A stretch of 14,042 bases of DNA. Origin: Acidobacteriaceae bacterium (GTDB lineage Bacteria > Acidobacteriota > Terriglobia > Terriglobales > Acidobacteriaceae). The notes beneath the pieces are model-generated. The model was not told the origin of the DNA and did not search any database. It worked only from the letters and a program-made list of their open reading frames with translations. How positions within the stretch are numbered: the stretch's first letter is position 1; the number at the start of each line of letters is the position of its first letter. This document shows, piece after piece, positions 13,683 to 14,042 of the stretch. Where the stretch lies: positions 1 through 14,042 of the forward strand of contig DAICZO010000110.1 in assembly GCA_027311125.1 (NCBI GenBank), in the 5' to 3' direction. Both the position numbers and the translations under genes were made by a program.

Positions 13683-14042
13683 ATGCCGAAACCAAACGAA
13701 AAGCTTGCTGAATCCCTCACGGCACTTCGAGCCCTCCAGACGAAGGGACGCCGTGTGTTTCGGTCGAAGGAACTGACCCGCACGCATCGAGAAAGGCTTC
13801 TACGGAACGGATTCCTCCGGGAGGTAATCAAGGGCTGGCTGATGTCCTCAAGCCCGAATGCGCGCGCCGGCGACAGCACACCCTGGTACGCCTCCTTTTG
13901 GGAGTTCTGCGCAACGTATTTCAATGAACGATTCGGCGAGACTTGGCACCTTTCCCCCGAGCAATCGCTTCTCCTCCATGCCGAGAATACCGTCATCCCA
14001 ACACAGGTCGTTGTGTATAGCCCCAAGGGGACGAATCACACG
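13683..14042 (+). CDS. N-terminal part of a Fic-family-like protein (partial, continues past window end)
   Basis: The ATG at 13683 is preceded by GAGG at 13674-13677 and opens 120 codons with no stop before the window edge. The N-terminus (about 1-55: ESLTALRALQTKGRRVFRS, then THRERLLRNGFLREVIKGW) has the look of a winged helix like that of AbiEi/type IV antitoxins. The following stretch has STPWYASFWEFC, ERFGETWHLSPEQSLLLH and VIPTQVVVYSPKG. From memory this combination precedes a Fic domain (HPFxxGNGR) in proteins annotated as Fic family / cell filamentation protein, which transfer AMP or similar groups to target proteins. The Fic domain itself would lie outside the window, so the enzymatic assignment is inferred. 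The gene sits inside the tRNA-Asp island remnant, right after a tandem-repeat array that may be its operator. Confidence 0.8.
   Translation, partial: MPKPNEKLAESLTALRALQTKGRRVFRSKELTRTHRERLLRNGFLREVIKGWLMSSSPNARAGDSTPWYASFWEFCATYFNERFGETWHLSPEQSLLLHAENTVIPTQVVVYSPKGTNHT

Noticed and set aside
13505..14026. 173-codon reverse open frame with 8-residue periodicity
   Set aside because: It is antisense to the Fic-like gene, and its periodicity comes from the 24-bp DNA repeat. The forward gene has a ribosome site and protein-like sequence.

Overview
The window looks like part of a soil-type acidobacterial chromosome (order Terriglobales / Acidobacteriaceae). This is an inference from family content: a secreted BAAT-type hydrolase, a large secreted clan GH-D glycosidase, a LytS/LytR pair and a Fic-type protein with a style of N-terminus I associate with that group. 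No rRNA or other taxonomic marker is present. Genes are loosely packed, lie on both strands and mostly look like single transcription units.

Left part (1-3202): a 41-residue C-terminal piece of an unidentified gene; a reverse-strand SRAP/YedK-type gene whose start codon and catalytic Cys2 are broken by a substitution plus a one-base deletion; then a reverse-strand operon of LytS-type sensor kinase, LytTR response regulator and, through an ATGA overlap, a possible 44-residue small protein.

Middle part (3203-11526): a forward, apparently exported BAAT-type thioesterase/dienelactone-hydrolase-like enzyme facing away from the kinase; a reverse NADP-dependent zinc-less MDR oxidoreductase (CurA/YncB type); a reverse secreted alpha-galactosidase-like clan GH-D enzyme; a reverse secreted TPR-like protein of unknown function; and a forward fold-type I PLP aminotransferase of the LysN/MocR-related class. 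All these frames are intact, which argues against generally poor sequence quality.

Right part (11527-14042): a decayed accessory region. A PadR-like winged-helix regulator carries a one-base deletion. A tyrosine recombinase carries two frameshifts, a nonsense codon and loss of the HxxR arginine. Beyond it are an intrinsic terminator and a 45-bp tRNA-Asp(GUC) 3' fragment running from the anticodon loop to CCA, the signature of a tRNA-targeted attachment site. Further right are partial copies of the same tRNA segment, a four-unit 24-bp tandem repeat, and the start of a gene resembling the N-terminus of Fic-domain proteins, cut by the window end. I read this as a junction between two islands that used the same tRNA-Asp site. 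The repeat array in front of the Fic-like gene and the small ORF coupled to the LytTR regulator are the two least explained features.
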